DNA from: JAKASV01 sp963754845 | GTDB taxonomy: Bacteria > Babelota > Babeliae > Babelales > Vermiphilaceae | NCBI GenBank assembly: GCA_963754845.1 | Contig: CAVWHE010000002.1 | Span: forward strand, 1-64,000 | DNA length: 64,000 nt | Direction: 5' to 3' | Shown here: positions 44,602-54,373 of the stretch, in pieces | Layout: the number at the start of each line of letters is the position of its first letter | Numbering within the stretch: position 1 is the stretch's first letter | Program-made: the position numbers and the translations under genes | The notes under the pieces: generated by a model | What the model was told of the DNA's origin: nothing | Databases searched by the model: none | What the model saw: the letters and a program-made list of their open reading frames with translations, nothing else

Positions 44602-45831
44602 TCAAAAGAAATCGGCAACCCAGGACCTAACGGTCCCAACAACACGTTTGACAGCAGATCCTGTACCCGATGCCGTCACCGGGCCGTCACCGCGAATTGC
44701 GCACAAGAGAAGTCCGTAGGCCGTCGCATAAAGGGGGCTCGAGAGAGAGGCCGGCATGCCAACCTCGATACGCGGAGCACCTCTACGAACGGGTACGTCC
44801 ACAATCTCGCGTGCAAGAATGTCCATGCCCGCAAGTAACGATCCTCCACCGGTAATCACAAGTCCTGCTGCCATGGACCCGATTATATCATGCCGCTCAA
44901 TTTCTTGCTTTATTAACGTGAGGAGCTCGCGTGCCCGTGCGTTGACAATAGCTGCTACGTCGGCGTGGCGGATACGCTGGCGATCCCCGCCATGGAGTTG
45001 CTCGGCTTCGACGTCAAGTTCCTCAATCATGGACGGATGAGCAACGGCATATTCGTGCTTAAGACGTTCGGCGTCACCGATGGTCGTCCTGAGTCCAATT
45101 GCCATATCACGGGTAAATTGATTGCCCGCGATGGGAAAGACTGCCGTGTGCCGCAGAGAACCGTGGTGGTACACGGCAAGGTCCGTCGTGCCGCCGCCTA
45201 TGTCAACAATCCCCGCGCCCAGTTCTTGCTCGTCTTCATTAAGAACGGCACGTGCCGAAGCCAGGGGTTCGAGAATAACGTCCCTGACATGAATATCGGC
45301 CTGTTGGCAACAGCTGACGAGATTTTGCACCGAGGCCGTCGATCCTAGTATTACGTGGGCGAGGACCTCGAGACGGACACCGTGCATGCCGATGGGATCG
45401 CTCACGCGCTCGCTGTGGTCGATAGTAAAGTGCTGAGGCACAACGTGAACTATGTGTTGCCCCTCGGGGATGGGAATTGCCTTGGCTGCCGCCATAACGT
45501 CAGCAATGTCACGCACGCGAACGCACCCTCTTTTTATGGGCGCAGAACCGGGGCTGTTGGTAGAATGAATGTGCGCGCCGGAAATGCCGATATAAGCTGA
45601 GCGCAGGGTGGTGCCACTCGTGAGTTCAGCCTCTTTAATGGCAGTTTTCAGCGAACGAACAGTTTGACCAATGTTAACGACAACACCTCTTTTGAGTCCA
45701 TCGGATTGAGCCTTGCCAATGCCGGTGATAGTGAACTCATTGTCGCCGCATCGCTCGGCAACCAGGACACAGATTTTTGTTGTCCCGACGTCGATGGCCA
45801 CGATAGTGCGATCGGAAAAAACCCTTGCCAT
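44602..45831 (-). CDS. ftsA: Cell division protein FtsA
   Basis: 409 residues, actin-like ATPase. VAIDVGTTKICVLVAE (phosphate 1), GIVDIGGGTTDLAVY (phosphate 2) and GLVITGGGSLLAG (adenosine) are visible, and it ends in an amphipathic helix-like VVGTVRSWVADFF for membrane binding. Tethers FtsZ to the membrane. 8 bases after the ftsQ-like gene. Confidence 0.95.
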   Translation of the reverse strand: MARVFSDRTIVAIDVGTTKICVLVAERCGDNEFTITGIGKAQSDGLKRGVVVNIGQTVRSLKTAIKEAELTSGTTLRSAYIGISGAHIHSTNSPGSAPIKRGCVRVRDIADVMAAAKAIPIPEGQHIVHVVPQHFTIDHSERVSDPIGMHGVRLEVLAHVILGSTASVQNLVSCCQQADIHVRDVILEPLASARAVLNEDEQELGAGIVDIGGGTTDLAVYHHGSLRHTAVFPIAGNQFTRDMAIGLRTTIGDAERLKHEYAVAHPSMIEELDVEAEQLHGGDRQRIRHADVAAIVNARARELLTLIKQEIERHDIIGSMAAGLVITGGGSLLAGMDILAREIVDVPVRRGAPRIEVGMPASLSSPLYATAYGLLLCAIRGDGPVTASGTGSAVKRVVGTVRSWVADFF

Positions 45832-45839
45832 TGCTTCCC

Positions 45840-46619
45840 CTATGCCTCGTGCACGACGATTTGATTTTTAAACCTAAGATCGGCTACCCATGTTCGGGAT
45901 GCGGAGCTTTTGAAAGCGGGATCATTCTTAAGCATATCGCGCGCTACCTTGCCTGCCGCGCAAACGTGCCTCGTGGCAAGATCACTGCAACGGCATACGA
46001 GGGAAAGCTTCGGCTCAGTCTTGTCGTTTAAATGAATTTCCTGCCCGCGACCGACAACAACATTGTATCCCTTGAACATTTCGGGGCTCATTTTTTCGAA
46101 AATTGCAGCAAGTTCAGCAGGCTCATAGTGCCCTCCTGGCCGGTGAGCAGCTGATGGCGACGGCACGTAGGCTTGGTCCTTGCCCATCTTTAAATCCGGC
46201 ACACTCATGTCGGGCAGACCGCGGTATACCTCTTCGTGGTACCACGATGTGGGACATATAAGCTTTGATCCTACGAGCACGTGCGTCGTGTTGATGGTAC
46301 ACGAAGGTCGACGCGCCCGCACCTTAAGTTCCACGCAACCCGGCTCGACAACGCAGGTTTCCACAACGCTTATGATGGGTATATTTTCGGAAAGTACGTG
46401 AGCAAGGCGTGCTGGTACGAACGTGTGCTGCCGACCAAGGTCTTCAATGCCTCTCTCGATATCCTTTTTGATAGAATCAGTGAGAAGTTCGTCAAAAATA
46501 ATAGAAAATTTTTTGTGCCGCACATTCGGAATACCGCCTCTCCACGACTGCGTCAAGCTTACAATGATCGTTGCGCAAAGACCAACAACCACGACATGCA
46601 CATAAAAATGATGCTTCAT
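45840..46619 (-). CDS. ftsQ: FtsQ-like division protein (divergent)
   Basis: 259 residues from ATG 46619. One N-terminal membrane helix (FYVHVVVVGLCATIIVSL), then a periplasmic part. A POTRA-like segment is not obvious, but the end RTWVADLRFKNQIVVHE resembles the typical FtsQ C-terminus, and its position before ftsA is that of ftsQ. The assignment is mainly by position and this tail. Divergent from the superoxide dismutase gene with ~215 bases between them. Confidence 0.55.
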   Translation of the reverse strand: MKHHFYVHVVVVGLCATIIVSLTQSWRGGIPNVRHKKFSIIFDELLTDSIKKDIERGIEDLGRQHTFVPARLAHVLSENIPIISVVETCVVEPGCVELKVRARRPSCTINTTHVLVGSKLICPTSWYHEEVYRGLPDMSVPDLKMGKDQAYVPSPSAAHRPGGHYEPAELAAIFEKMSPEMFKGYNVVVGRGQEIHLNDKTEPKLSLVCRCSDLATRHVCAAGKVARDMLKNDPAFKSSASRTWVADLRFKNQIVVHEA

Positions 46620-46834
46620 GCACAATCCCCCCGCGCGTATACCGTCCCCGCATGGCCCGCGTTCGTCACCGCATCCCCTTATAGTTCTATAATTACGGGG
46701 TCACGTGAGTCAATGATACTTGTAAAATGAATTGTCACTACGCTAGACTGTGCTTCGGGCATGTCCCCGTGTTGCGTAGTTGAAAATAGTTTAACAGCCC
46801 GCCATAAACAAGCGGGCCACTGGAGGGTCTACGT

Positions 46835-47632
46835 ATGTACGTACTACCACCTTTGCCGTACGCCTACGATGCACTTGAGCCATACATCGACGCACGAACC
46901 GTTGAAATCCATTACACAAAGCACCACGCAACTTACGTCGACAACCTCAACAAGGCGATCGACGAATACAAGGGGAATCCGGCGATCCCAGAATCTCTCA
47001 AGAAAGCTTCCGTCGAAGAGCTTTTGTGCTCACTTGATAAACTTCCGGCAGACATCCGCACCTCCGTGCGCAACAACGGTGGCGGACATTACGCGCACAG
47101 CCTGTTTTGGAAGATTATGGGCAAAAACACGACAAATGAACCACGCGGCCCGCTCGCCGAGGCACTTACACGCGACTTTGGCTCGTTCGGGGACTTTCAA
47201 GCTGAATTTACCAAACGGGCGCGCACGTTCTTTGGCAGCGGTTGGGTGTGGCTCTGCCTCTCAAAAGATGACAAGCTCGTTATCACCTCTCTTTCTGGTC
47301 ACGACACACCCTTTGTTGATAGATCAAAACCGCTCATGGTGCTCGATGTCTGGGAGCACGCCTATTACCTCAAGTACCAAAACCGGCGTGCTGACTACAT
47401 AGACGCCTGGTGGCACGTAGTTAACTGGGATGCCGTCGAAGCCAATTATCGTGCCGCCGGAAATTCAACGCCTCCGTGTCCCGTTACGAACGAACCGGCG
47501 GGTGTCCGTGATGTCGTTTCGACGAAGACCGCCGACTCTGGGTGCTGCCGTCGTCGGTGCACAGCGTCTCGGGCGACACGAGTGCCCCGCGGTACTCGCA
47601 ACTCGCGCTCACGTTCCCAGGCGCCCTCGTAA
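46835..47632 (+). CDS. sodB: Superoxide dismutase (Fe/Mn), with a C-terminal extension
   Basis: Ligand blocks: first His in EIHYTKHHATYVDNL, second in GGGHYAHSLFWKI, Asp and third His in VLDVWEHAYYLKYQN. Normal SODs end near NWDAVEANYRAA (~residue 209), but this frame continues ~55 more residues, rich in Arg and Ser. The tail overlaps the convergent gene by 149 bases, so it is either a real extension or a read-through after loss of the stop. 265 residues in total. Fe versus Mn preference is not decided here. Confidence 0.9.
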   Translation: MYVLPPLPYAYDALEPYIDARTVEIHYTKHHATYVDNLNKAIDEYKGNPAIPESLKKASVEELLCSLDKLPADIRTSVRNNGGGHYAHSLFWKIMGKNTTNEPRGPLAEALTRDFGSFGDFQAEFTKRARTFFGSGWVWLCLSKDDKLVITSLSGHDTPFVDRSKPLMVLDVWEHAYYLKYQNRRADYIDAWWHVVNWDAVEANYRAAGNSTPPCPVTNEPAGVRDVVSTKTADSGCCRRRCTASRATRVPRGTRNSRSRSQAPS

Positions 47633-48335
47633 TTTGTCCCCGCTTACGACACCTGTCAATGCGAAGCGATTGCGCAAAATTGGTCACCTCGACGCCCTGA
47701 GCGTCCTCTATAATAACGTTGCCACCGGGCGAGCGTATTGAAACGTCGCCTCCTTCGGCACGGGCCGTGATGGTGCCGTCGACACCACATATGTCAATGA
47801 GTGTACGATTGACACACGCAAATGGCTGCGCGTTGTGGCTATACACCGTTACGTCGCGCGCACGTGGAACGTATACAGTGTGGTGGGTTACGCGTTTGTG
47901 AGATGGTCCCAGAAGCAGGCACAGCAAGCGCCGCACGCGATTACCATTACCATGGTACAGAAGGTCGCTATTATAGTCGTGGCGCCGTGTCGCAATGCGC
48001 ACGTAATCCTCATCGTGCCCACGAACATCAACAAATCCGTCGGTTTGAATGACGATACCACCGGTTGCTGATGTGCTGATACGTGCCGAGCGGCATATAT
48101 TGCGGTGTTCGTTCATGAGATGAAGCACGCAGAGAGCGAGTCCACCTTTGATGGCGGTGGGCATGAGGCTTGTACACGCCTGGTCTACCGCTCTCATGAG
48201 CGTACGCGAGTACAGCGCGACGCTCGACCACACAGGGGCGGCACAAACCGGCACCGAAACTGCAGCAACGAAGGCACACGCACTCCACAAAAACATTCTG
48301 GCAAAAATTGTGTTCTTTTTCATATTCATATCCAT
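47484..48335 (-). CDS. Exported beta-rich protein (DUF4097-like), copy A
   Basis: 283 residues from ATG 48335 (AAGGTG upstream). A signal (TIFARMFLWSACAFVAAVSVPVCA) leads to a repeated short-strand domain: ISTSATGGIVIQTDGFVDV and ITARAEGGDVSIRSPGGNVI, as in DUF4097-type beta-helix proteins. Related in layout to the next gene. Function unknown; such domains are often envelope-linked. The 3' end overlaps the SOD tail. Confidence 0.5.
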   Translation of the reverse strand: MDMNMKKNTIFARMFLWSACAFVAAVSVPVCAAPVWSSVALYSRTLMRAVDQACTSLMPTAIKGGLALCVLHLMNEHRNICRSARISTSATGGIVIQTDGFVDVRGHDEDYVRIATRRHDYNSDLLYHGNGNRVRRLLCLLLGPSHKRVTHHTVYVPRARDVTVYSHNAQPFACVNRTLIDICGVDGTITARAEGGDVSIRSPGGNVIIEDAQGVEVTNFAQSLRIDRCRKRGQITRAPGNVSASCEYRGALVSPETLCTDDGSTQSRRSSSKRHHGHPPVRS

Positions 48336-48394
48336 AGCACACACCTTTGGCTGGGCAAAAATCTGAAATCATTCTCAGAGGTCGCGCACTCTTG

Positions 48395-49237
48395 TCAACG
48401 CCTACGTTGTTCGACGACACGGCCAGGATGACGATTTCCGTACCCTTCTTCGAGTTTGAATGGTCGAAGCTGGCCATTGATATACACGTTACCTCTGTGG
48501 GACTGTGGCTGATCGTAATGGACGCCCTCGGGGTTGTCCGTGGTAACCGTCATACTCCCGGTAATACCTCGACATGAAACAGTGTTTGTTCTCTCCCTCA
48601 TGCTGCTGGCAGGCCTTTGTGAATTAATGATAATGTCGGTGTGCGGTGGCACCTCGATCCTGTGACGCAGACGGCGCTGCGACGCAAAGCAAAAAAACTT
48701 TTCAAGAAAGCATTGCCAACACCGCTTGCGTGGCTGGCCGAGGTTGCCCATCACGGTTAACGTATTAGTGTGACCATCAAGTCTTTCAGAAAAACTAATG
48801 CTTTGCATATCGGTGCGCCATGACGCCCCGTACTCGTGATCAACCCGTATTACTCCCTCATGGCCAGCGGTCACAACAACGGCTCCATTAGTTGTGATGT
48901 CGAGCGTTGTGGCAACTCTTACCCGTCGCTCTTTCCTGCGTTCACCGTCTGCTGACCGATCACCACCGCACACTAACGTCGTATCGTGCGAAGGGTATTC
49001 CACGATATCGTGCCTCTTGGCGCCATACTGCAAAATCGCACGAGTCACCCAATATCCGGCGCCGGCACATGCCGCTCCCGTAAGAAGTTTTTTGCACGAT
49101 GGCAGTCGTGAGCAGAAAGACCGCACACACGAGAAAAGCGATCGTCTTTCCAAGCCACCCGCCGGCCACGTGTACACCATGCCCAACGAACATACAAGCA
49201 CGCACAAAAATCGTACGTGAAAATTTTTTACACTCAC
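48395..49237 (-). CDS. Exported beta-rich protein (DUF4097-like), copy B
   Basis: 280 residues from GTG 49237 (GGAGG 5 bases before). A membrane-targeting segment (VRFLCVLVCSLGMVYTW) is followed by a second hydrophobic stretch and the same short-strand domain: LDITTNGAVVVTAGHEGVIR and ITGSMTVTTDNPEG. Tandem neighbour of copy A with a similar order of parts; sequence identity is low, so the link is by pattern. Located 60 bases upstream of copy A. Confidence 0.5.
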   Translation of the reverse strand: MSVKNFHVRFLCVLVCSLGMVYTWPAGGLERRSLFSCVRSFCSRLPSCKKLLTGAACAGAGYWVTRAILQYGAKRHDIVEYPSHDTTLVCGGDRSADGERRKERRVRVATTLDITTNGAVVVTAGHEGVIRVDHEYGASWRTDMQSISFSERLDGHTNTLTVMGNLGQPRKRCWQCFLEKFFCFASQRRLRHRIEVPPHTDIIINSQRPASSMRERTNTVSCRGITGSMTVTTDNPEGVHYDQPQSHRGNVYINGQLRPFKLEEGYGNRHPGRVVEQRRR

Positions 49238-49437
49238 GCGGTCCTCCATACAAAACCCTGGGCGGGGTAATATTTTCCAAAATTTTCAGGCGCGAACAAA
49301 ACCACCCGCAGCGTCCCTGCACCGAGGCAGGTGCGCGATGACGCTTTCCTTTATCAATACCGTATTTTATGCTAACGTATCTTAGCCAAGGTGTCCATAG
49401 GGTTGCGGGGTCGGTCGTTGTGTACTGTGTTTGAATC

Positions 49438-50499
49438 ATGAAAGTAGCACTTTTACTGTCCGGTGGCGTCGACAGCTCAGTTGCCCTCCGTCTTCTCTGT
49501 CGAGAGGGTCATGATGTCTCCGCCTTTTATCTGAAAATATGGCTCGAGGAAGACGCATCATCGCTCGGTTCGTGTCCCTGGCAAGAGGATCTCGATTACG
49601 CCGGCGCCGTGTGCTCGAGCTTGTCGGTCCCCCTCACCATCGTTCCCCTTCAAAGGGAGTACCACGAAAAAGTCGTCGCTTACACAATCGCGGCAATCAA
49701 GGCCGGAGCGACGCCGAATCCCGATATTTTTTGCAACGCACGCATAAAATTCGACGCTTTTTTGGAACACATCGATCGCTCGTTTGATAAAATAGCAAGT
49801 GGCCATTATGCGCGTATCGAGCGAAGTGAGCACAACAGCGGCGTCCCGCACTTGCTGTGTTCACCCGATCCTATCAAAGATCAAACCTATTTCTTGTCAT
49901 ATCTTAAATCTGAGCAGCTTGAACGTCTTCTTTTGCCCATCGGCACCTTCACCAAAAAACAGGTTCGCGAGCTTGCTCACCGCTATGACCTGCCAACGAA
50001 AAATCGCAAGGATAGCCAAGGAATCTGTTTTTTGGGAAAGCTCAAATTCAACGATTTTATTCGACACTATTGTGGCAACCAAACCGGGGAGCTTGTTGAG
50101 TATGAAACGGGCACCGTCATCGGCAGCCACGAGGGTTTTTGGTACCATACGATAGGACAACGCAAGGGGTCGCGCCTCGCCGGTGGACCGTGGTACGTCG
50201 TCGCCAAGGATCCGACAACTAACCGCATTTTTTTATCTCGCACGTATAACGATGGCACAAAAAGACGCGATTGTTGCGATGTTGGCTCATGCAATTGGAT
50301 CGATTATGAGCCACGCAAAACCATCCTTAATGTTAAGCTTCGTCATGGACCGCACAGGCACACGTGTTGTGTGGAGCCCATCGATGATGACGGCTCACTC
50401 CACGTCACGCTTGCCACAAACGATCAGGGCATCGCGCGCGGCCAATTTGCAGTCTTTTACGATGGACAACGCTGCCTGGGTGCTGGCATTATCCGATAA
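49438..50499 (+). CDS. mnmA: tRNA-specific 2-thiouridylase
   Basis: Adds sulfur to U34 of tRNA for Lys, Glu and Gln. PP-loop LLLSGGVDSSVAL at the start, the first catalytic Cys in NPDIFCNARIKF and the second in KDSQGICFLG. 353 residues, normal for the family; start ATG 49438. The 190 bases before it are A/T-rich with no gene. Confidence 0.95.
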   Translation: MKVALLLSGGVDSSVALRLLCREGHDVSAFYLKIWLEEDASSLGSCPWQEDLDYAGAVCSSLSVPLTIVPLQREYHEKVVAYTIAAIKAGATPNPDIFCNARIKFDAFLEHIDRSFDKIASGHYARIERSEHNSGVPHLLCSPDPIKDQTYFLSYLKSEQLERLLLPIGTFTKKQVRELAHRYDLPTKNRKDSQGICFLGKLKFNDFIRHYCGNQTGELVEYETGTVIGSHEGFWYHTIGQRKGSRLAGGPWYVVAKDPTTNRIFLSRTYNDGTKRRDCCDVGSCNWIDYEPRKTILNVKLRHGPHRHTCCVEPIDDDGSLHVTLATNDQGIARGQFAVFYDGQRCLGAGIIR

Positions 50500-50733
50500 T
50501 TCCTTGACAAAAATTAAATTCAAACTTAAATAAAGTTTCCATGAGGGCTTTTGCGAAAGTCTGAAAATATTATAGCTTCAATGGTCCCTTAGGAGACGTG
50601 CATGATCGCAAGGCCGCCAGCGTTCGTGTACGCTACAAGGTCCAGCGGCACCCAAGGCGCACGTACACGAGGTACAAAAACATACATGCGGTGGCAGGCT
50701 AAGTTTTGTCCTTGTTTTGGAGACTCACAGGCT

Positions 50734-52167
50734 ATGAACGGTATGACGATGGCGCGTATTTTTGTACTTTTGCTTACATGTGTTACGCATGCGGCACGGT
50801 CCGGAGAACGCCGCGCTGTCTCAACACTGCCCGATATTGTGTCCACCGTAGCACGTAGCCGCGCGCGAGCTCACGCTGTTCTCTCTTACGATAAAGATGA
50901 ATCGCGCGAGCTCCTTGGCCACGACGTTAGGCTCATGTACATCGACGATGGCAGTAATCAGGGGCAACCGGTTCACCCAACAATCTATCTGGCTGGGTTG
51001 AGATCGGGTGGAGCAAAATTTTACGGACGCCTCCATCGCCTTGCCCTCACGGGACATAAACACGGAAAAATGCTTTCATATCCGGCTATTTTCTTCGATT
51101 TTGCCGACGCCGGTGCCTCCCTCTCCTCGGGTCCTCTGACTTTCCGCAAGGTGTGCTTTGGCCAATGGCCCGATGTTGCCACAACTCTCTACGTTCTCAA
51201 AAAGTGTTACGATGCCGGCTTTGAGCGCGTCGATATAATGAGCCACTCACGAGGAGGGGCAGTGCTCATCAACACACTTGCCGCCCTTCGCAACCCATCT
51301 TACACACAAAGGTTTGTTTCCCTCGGAATCGATGCCCCAACACGCGAGGGCATACTGCGTATGATCGAGAGCGGTTCCATCGTCCTTGATTCACCTCTTA
51401 AGAACGTCTTTGATGCCAGTAGGATTGTTGTCGTATCGTACCTGTCGGTTGCACAAAAATTTGCTGACGCGCTGGCTCTCTTGAAAAATCTGGGATCGCC
51501 GGTGAGCGTACCGTGGGCATGGCTCGTCACAGCACCACTAACAGCGCTCAACCCTGCAAGAAGCGCAGCGCGGAAGATCGCTACGTACGCAGGTGCCACG
51601 TGTGGCTGGGGCTTGGCAGCGGCGGGAAATTACGTCGTCCTTCCACTCATAACCAGCTACCGCCCCTGGCGCGAACAAGTGATGGAATCATCGCGGCATC
51701 TTGATGGCCTTAAACTCAAGGTGCTTATACATTACGAGGAAAATGATCAAATTGTGTCAAACTGGTATGACGATGAACTTCTTGAAACTTTTCGTAGAAA
51801 TAACCCGCATCATACATATTGCGTCATCGGCCATGATACGCACGATGAACACGGCGCTACGTGCGAGCCTCACCTAGCTGTCAGGACATCCATGCCAGAC
51901 GTCTACGTTGCCTTTAGAGAAAAGTATCACTACCATAGAAGTAGCAGGCATACCGAGGAAATTCTGGCCGTTTACAGAACCGATGATTCAGCTTCACATA
52001 CTACCGTTTTGGGGGATGAAGGGGGAAGCACCCGTGGGCCAACGAGCACACGCAGGAATGCGCGCGGGGCTTTGTGCAAGTGCCGCGATGTTTTTGCTCC
52101 ATCACGCGGAAATTGTTTCGATCGTGCCACGCGAGTACGTGCACGAGCTGCGTCGCATCGCTGTTAA
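50734..52167 (+). CDS. Secreted alpha/beta hydrolase, tandem copy 1
   Basis: 477 residues from ATG 50734 (GGAG 9-14 bases before; the frame opens earlier). Signal peptide MARIFVLLLTCVTHAARS. The hydrolase elements are: YLAGLRSGG (oxyanion region), nucleophile Ser in DIMSHSRGGAVLIN, Asp in YEENDQIVSNW and His in the CEPHLAVR region. It is about the same length and order as the next gene and shares LYVLKKC and YRPW blocks. The last ~70 residues overlap the next gene and do not look like the family, so the natural stop may be lost. Substrate unknown. Confidence 0.65.
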   Translation: MNGMTMARIFVLLLTCVTHAARSGERRAVSTLPDIVSTVARSRARAHAVLSYDKDESRELLGHDVRLMYIDDGSNQGQPVHPTIYLAGLRSGGAKFYGRLHRLALTGHKHGKMLSYPAIFFDFADAGASLSSGPLTFRKVCFGQWPDVATTLYVLKKCYDAGFERVDIMSHSRGGAVLINTLAALRNPSYTQRFVSLGIDAPTREGILRMIESGSIVLDSPLKNVFDASRIVVVSYLSVAQKFADALALLKNLGSPVSVPWAWLVTAPLTALNPARSAARKIATYAGATCGWGLAAAGNYVVLPLITSYRPWREQVMESSRHLDGLKLKVLIHYEENDQIVSNWYDDELLETFRRNNPHHTYCVIGHDTHDEHGATCEPHLAVRTSMPDVYVAFREKYHYHRSSRHTEEILAVYRTDDSASHTTVLGDEGGSTRGPTSTRRNARGALCKCRDVFAPSRGNCFDRATRVRARAASHRC

Positions 52168-53266
52168 CGCCCTCCATTACGATGCGGAGGACGCGCGACG
52201 GCGCCTCGGTTACAACCCCGCGGTACTTCTGTGCCCCGTTGGAACATCTGCCAACATGCCGCCAGGCACGCCGCCAGACCGCAGAGGGGATCAAAAGTCA
52301 ATAACAGTCTATGTGCACGGGTTTGGCGACAATGCCGAAAATTTTTTGAACTACTGTGTCGGCACGGGACTTGTGACCAACGACAGCCTCTTTGTGGACC
52401 TTCCTGATGCAGAACTGCGAACGAAGATTTTGGCACTTCGTAAGGCATCGTTCGCGCAGTGGTCCGACATAGCACCGGTACTTTATGTCCTCAAGAAGTG
52501 CTGTGATGTTGGCTACACACACGTTGATCTTTTCGGCTTTTCTCGCGGTGCAAGTGTCGTCCTCAATATGCTTGATGTACTCAAAAATGACACGTATAAA
52601 CGTGAACAACGGCGCATCGGCATGGATGACGAGACCCGAAAAAAAATCACAGCCATGATAGAGCACGGCTGCATCACCCTCGATGCTCCACTTAAAAGTA
52701 TGCCGCAGGAGCTCCTTCACCTTGCACGCAACGCACGTCGTGAATTCGCCAATGCCATCAGAAAAGCCATTCCGTATTTTGGGTGCCATCAACATCAATC
52801 GTCACCCTCACCATTCCCGTGCCGTACAAACGTTGTGTCACGCTATGTTGAAAGTGCCGTAAGAACCATGCTTCAGGGGACCGATCATGTCGTGGCTTCA
52901 TGGTTTAATTACGTGATCCTGCCGCTCGTGACACGCTACCGGCCATGGGGACAGCAAGCAATTATATCGGCTGAGCGCCTTGAAGGTCTCGATCTTAAAT
53001 TTCTTATAAACTACGAAGCCAACGACACCGTTGTCACAGGCTGGGGCAATCGCCGGCTTTATCAAACACTCTTGGAACACCATCCCCACACGTACTGCGT
53101 ACGGAGCAATGACGGTGGACATGTTGCCGTGCGTCAAAACCTGCCCATCATCCTTCGTGCATTTAAATCACGCTTTGGGCACACGAGTGTGCCGCTTGAT
53201 GTTTCTGAGGCGAACAAAATTCTTGCCGAATGTCACGTGACCCCCGAAAATATCGAGGACTGCTGA
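52058..53266 (+). CDS. Secreted alpha/beta hydrolase, tandem copy 2
   Basis: 402 residues from ATG 52058 (MRAGLCASAAMFLLHHAEIV), with an ATG at 52016 as an alternative. Shares with copy 1: ITVYVHGFGDNAENF (HG oxyanion), SDIAPVLYVLKKCCDVGY, nucleophile Ser in DLFGFSRGASVVLN, YEANDTVVTGW (Asp) and GGHVAVRQNLP (His). The tail after HGHVAV ends AECHVTPENIEDC. A cluster of two such secreted enzymes is unusual. Confidence 0.7.
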   Translation: MRAGLCASAAMFLLHHAEIVSIVPREYVHELRRIAVNALHYDAEDARRRLGYNPAVLLCPVGTSANMPPGTPPDRRGDQKSITVYVHGFGDNAENFLNYCVGTGLVTNDSLFVDLPDAELRTKILALRKASFAQWSDIAPVLYVLKKCCDVGYTHVDLFGFSRGASVVLNMLDVLKNDTYKREQRRIGMDDETRKKITAMIEHGCITLDAPLKSMPQELLHLARNARREFANAIRKAIPYFGCHQHQSSPSPFPCRTNVVSRYVESAVRTMLQGTDHVVASWFNYVILPLVTRYRPWGQQAIISAERLEGLDLKFLINYEANDTVVTGWGNRRLYQTLLEHHPHTYCVRSNDGGHVAVRQNLPIILRAFKSRFGHTSVPLDVSEANKILAECHVTPENIEDC

Positions 53267-53291
53267 ACTCCCTCCGTATTATAGGTCCGTG

Positions 53292-54373
53292 GCACAGTCA
53301 AGTATGAAGTGCAACACTTTAAAATTTCGAGTTGAAACGTTGTTTTGGTGGTAAAAAAGGTCATCTGCATCCTGCCGCTCCTTTCTGTTTCACATCAATT
53401 CCCGCGTGTATTTCGCGGGGCGTATAAAACCCCAAACAGGCGAGTGGAATATTGTTTATGAGGTCAGCAACCTCGTCAAGCCGCTCCTGTGTTATATGTG
53501 CTTCATCGACCTTAAAGGGTAAGAAGCGCCGGATACGCTTGTGTACATTTTCAACGGACCCTTTTTGCCATGGGGCGCCCGGATCGCAAAAGTACGTTGA
53601 TATACCCAAGTTTTTTGTTATCTGCCCATGGAGGGTGAACTCTGAACCGTTATCGAGCGTTATGCTCTTGACACCGAGAGTCTTGGCGAGATTTTCCATG
53701 GAGTCTATAATCATTTGTGATCTTTGCTTGACAGACTCCCAGAATTAAAGAAAAGATCGCCCTCAAGATGTCCGAGCTGGTCGCGTTTTTCGATATCCTT
53801 TGGTCTGTCATGGATCGAAACACGGTCGGGTATACTCGTTAATGGCTTTCGCGCTCTCAACACGCCTCGCTTCGGTCGCTTTTGCGGCAAGAACGTATAG
53901 AGTCCTCGCTCAATGCCGTCACTGCTGTAAATCCACGCATAGACCGCCTCTTTGGTTATAGCTTCATTGGCTTTCTCCATCGACCAACGTCCAGCGATTG
54001 TTCCAGGAGACCAACCTTGCTTGAGCTTTCCCTCGACATACTCGGTAAATCCCTTGATACGTACTGCTTTGTAGCCGTGATGCGCCTTTCGTTTATCCGT
54101 GAGCTCCTTCCTGGGCGCGCTGCGGATAATGATAAAAACCTTGCTCGTTGCTATTTCTTCTCAACTCCCTACTGATCGTTGATGGCGCTCTTTCCAGACT
54201 TCGAGCTATGAAGCGAGCTGATTGGCCGCTGTTGTGAACTTAAAAAATCTTTGCTCTTTCTGCCTGCGAAATTTGTGTATACTTTCTCATGCAACACCTT
54301 TTTCCTGTTGGATTTTTTGCATATAAAATAATTATATAACAGGATAGGTGTTGCACTTCAACTTAGTCTATGC
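53292..54373 (-). mobile_element. IS30-family element, copy 2 (about 1,082 bp, deleted)
   Basis: Matches copy 1 end to end with the same inverted repeats but lacks 61 bases inside the transposase (after tgatcttt, equal to 33919-33979 of copy 1) and one A in an A-tract. It cuts off the 3' end of the ankyrin gene. Several point differences exist, e.g. gggcgcccg for gggctcccg. Confidence 0.9.
53361..54290 (-). pseudogene. IS30 transposase remnant, frameshifted by deletion
   Basis: Same start stop and frameshift as copy 1, plus a 61-bp deletion that removes the sequence between GDLFFNSGSLSS and QMIIDSMENLAK. The C-terminal frame (53361-53714) still encodes SITLDNGSEF and GSVENVHKRIR; the middle frame (53711-53980) ends at GSLSSKDHK. 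Confidence 0.9.
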
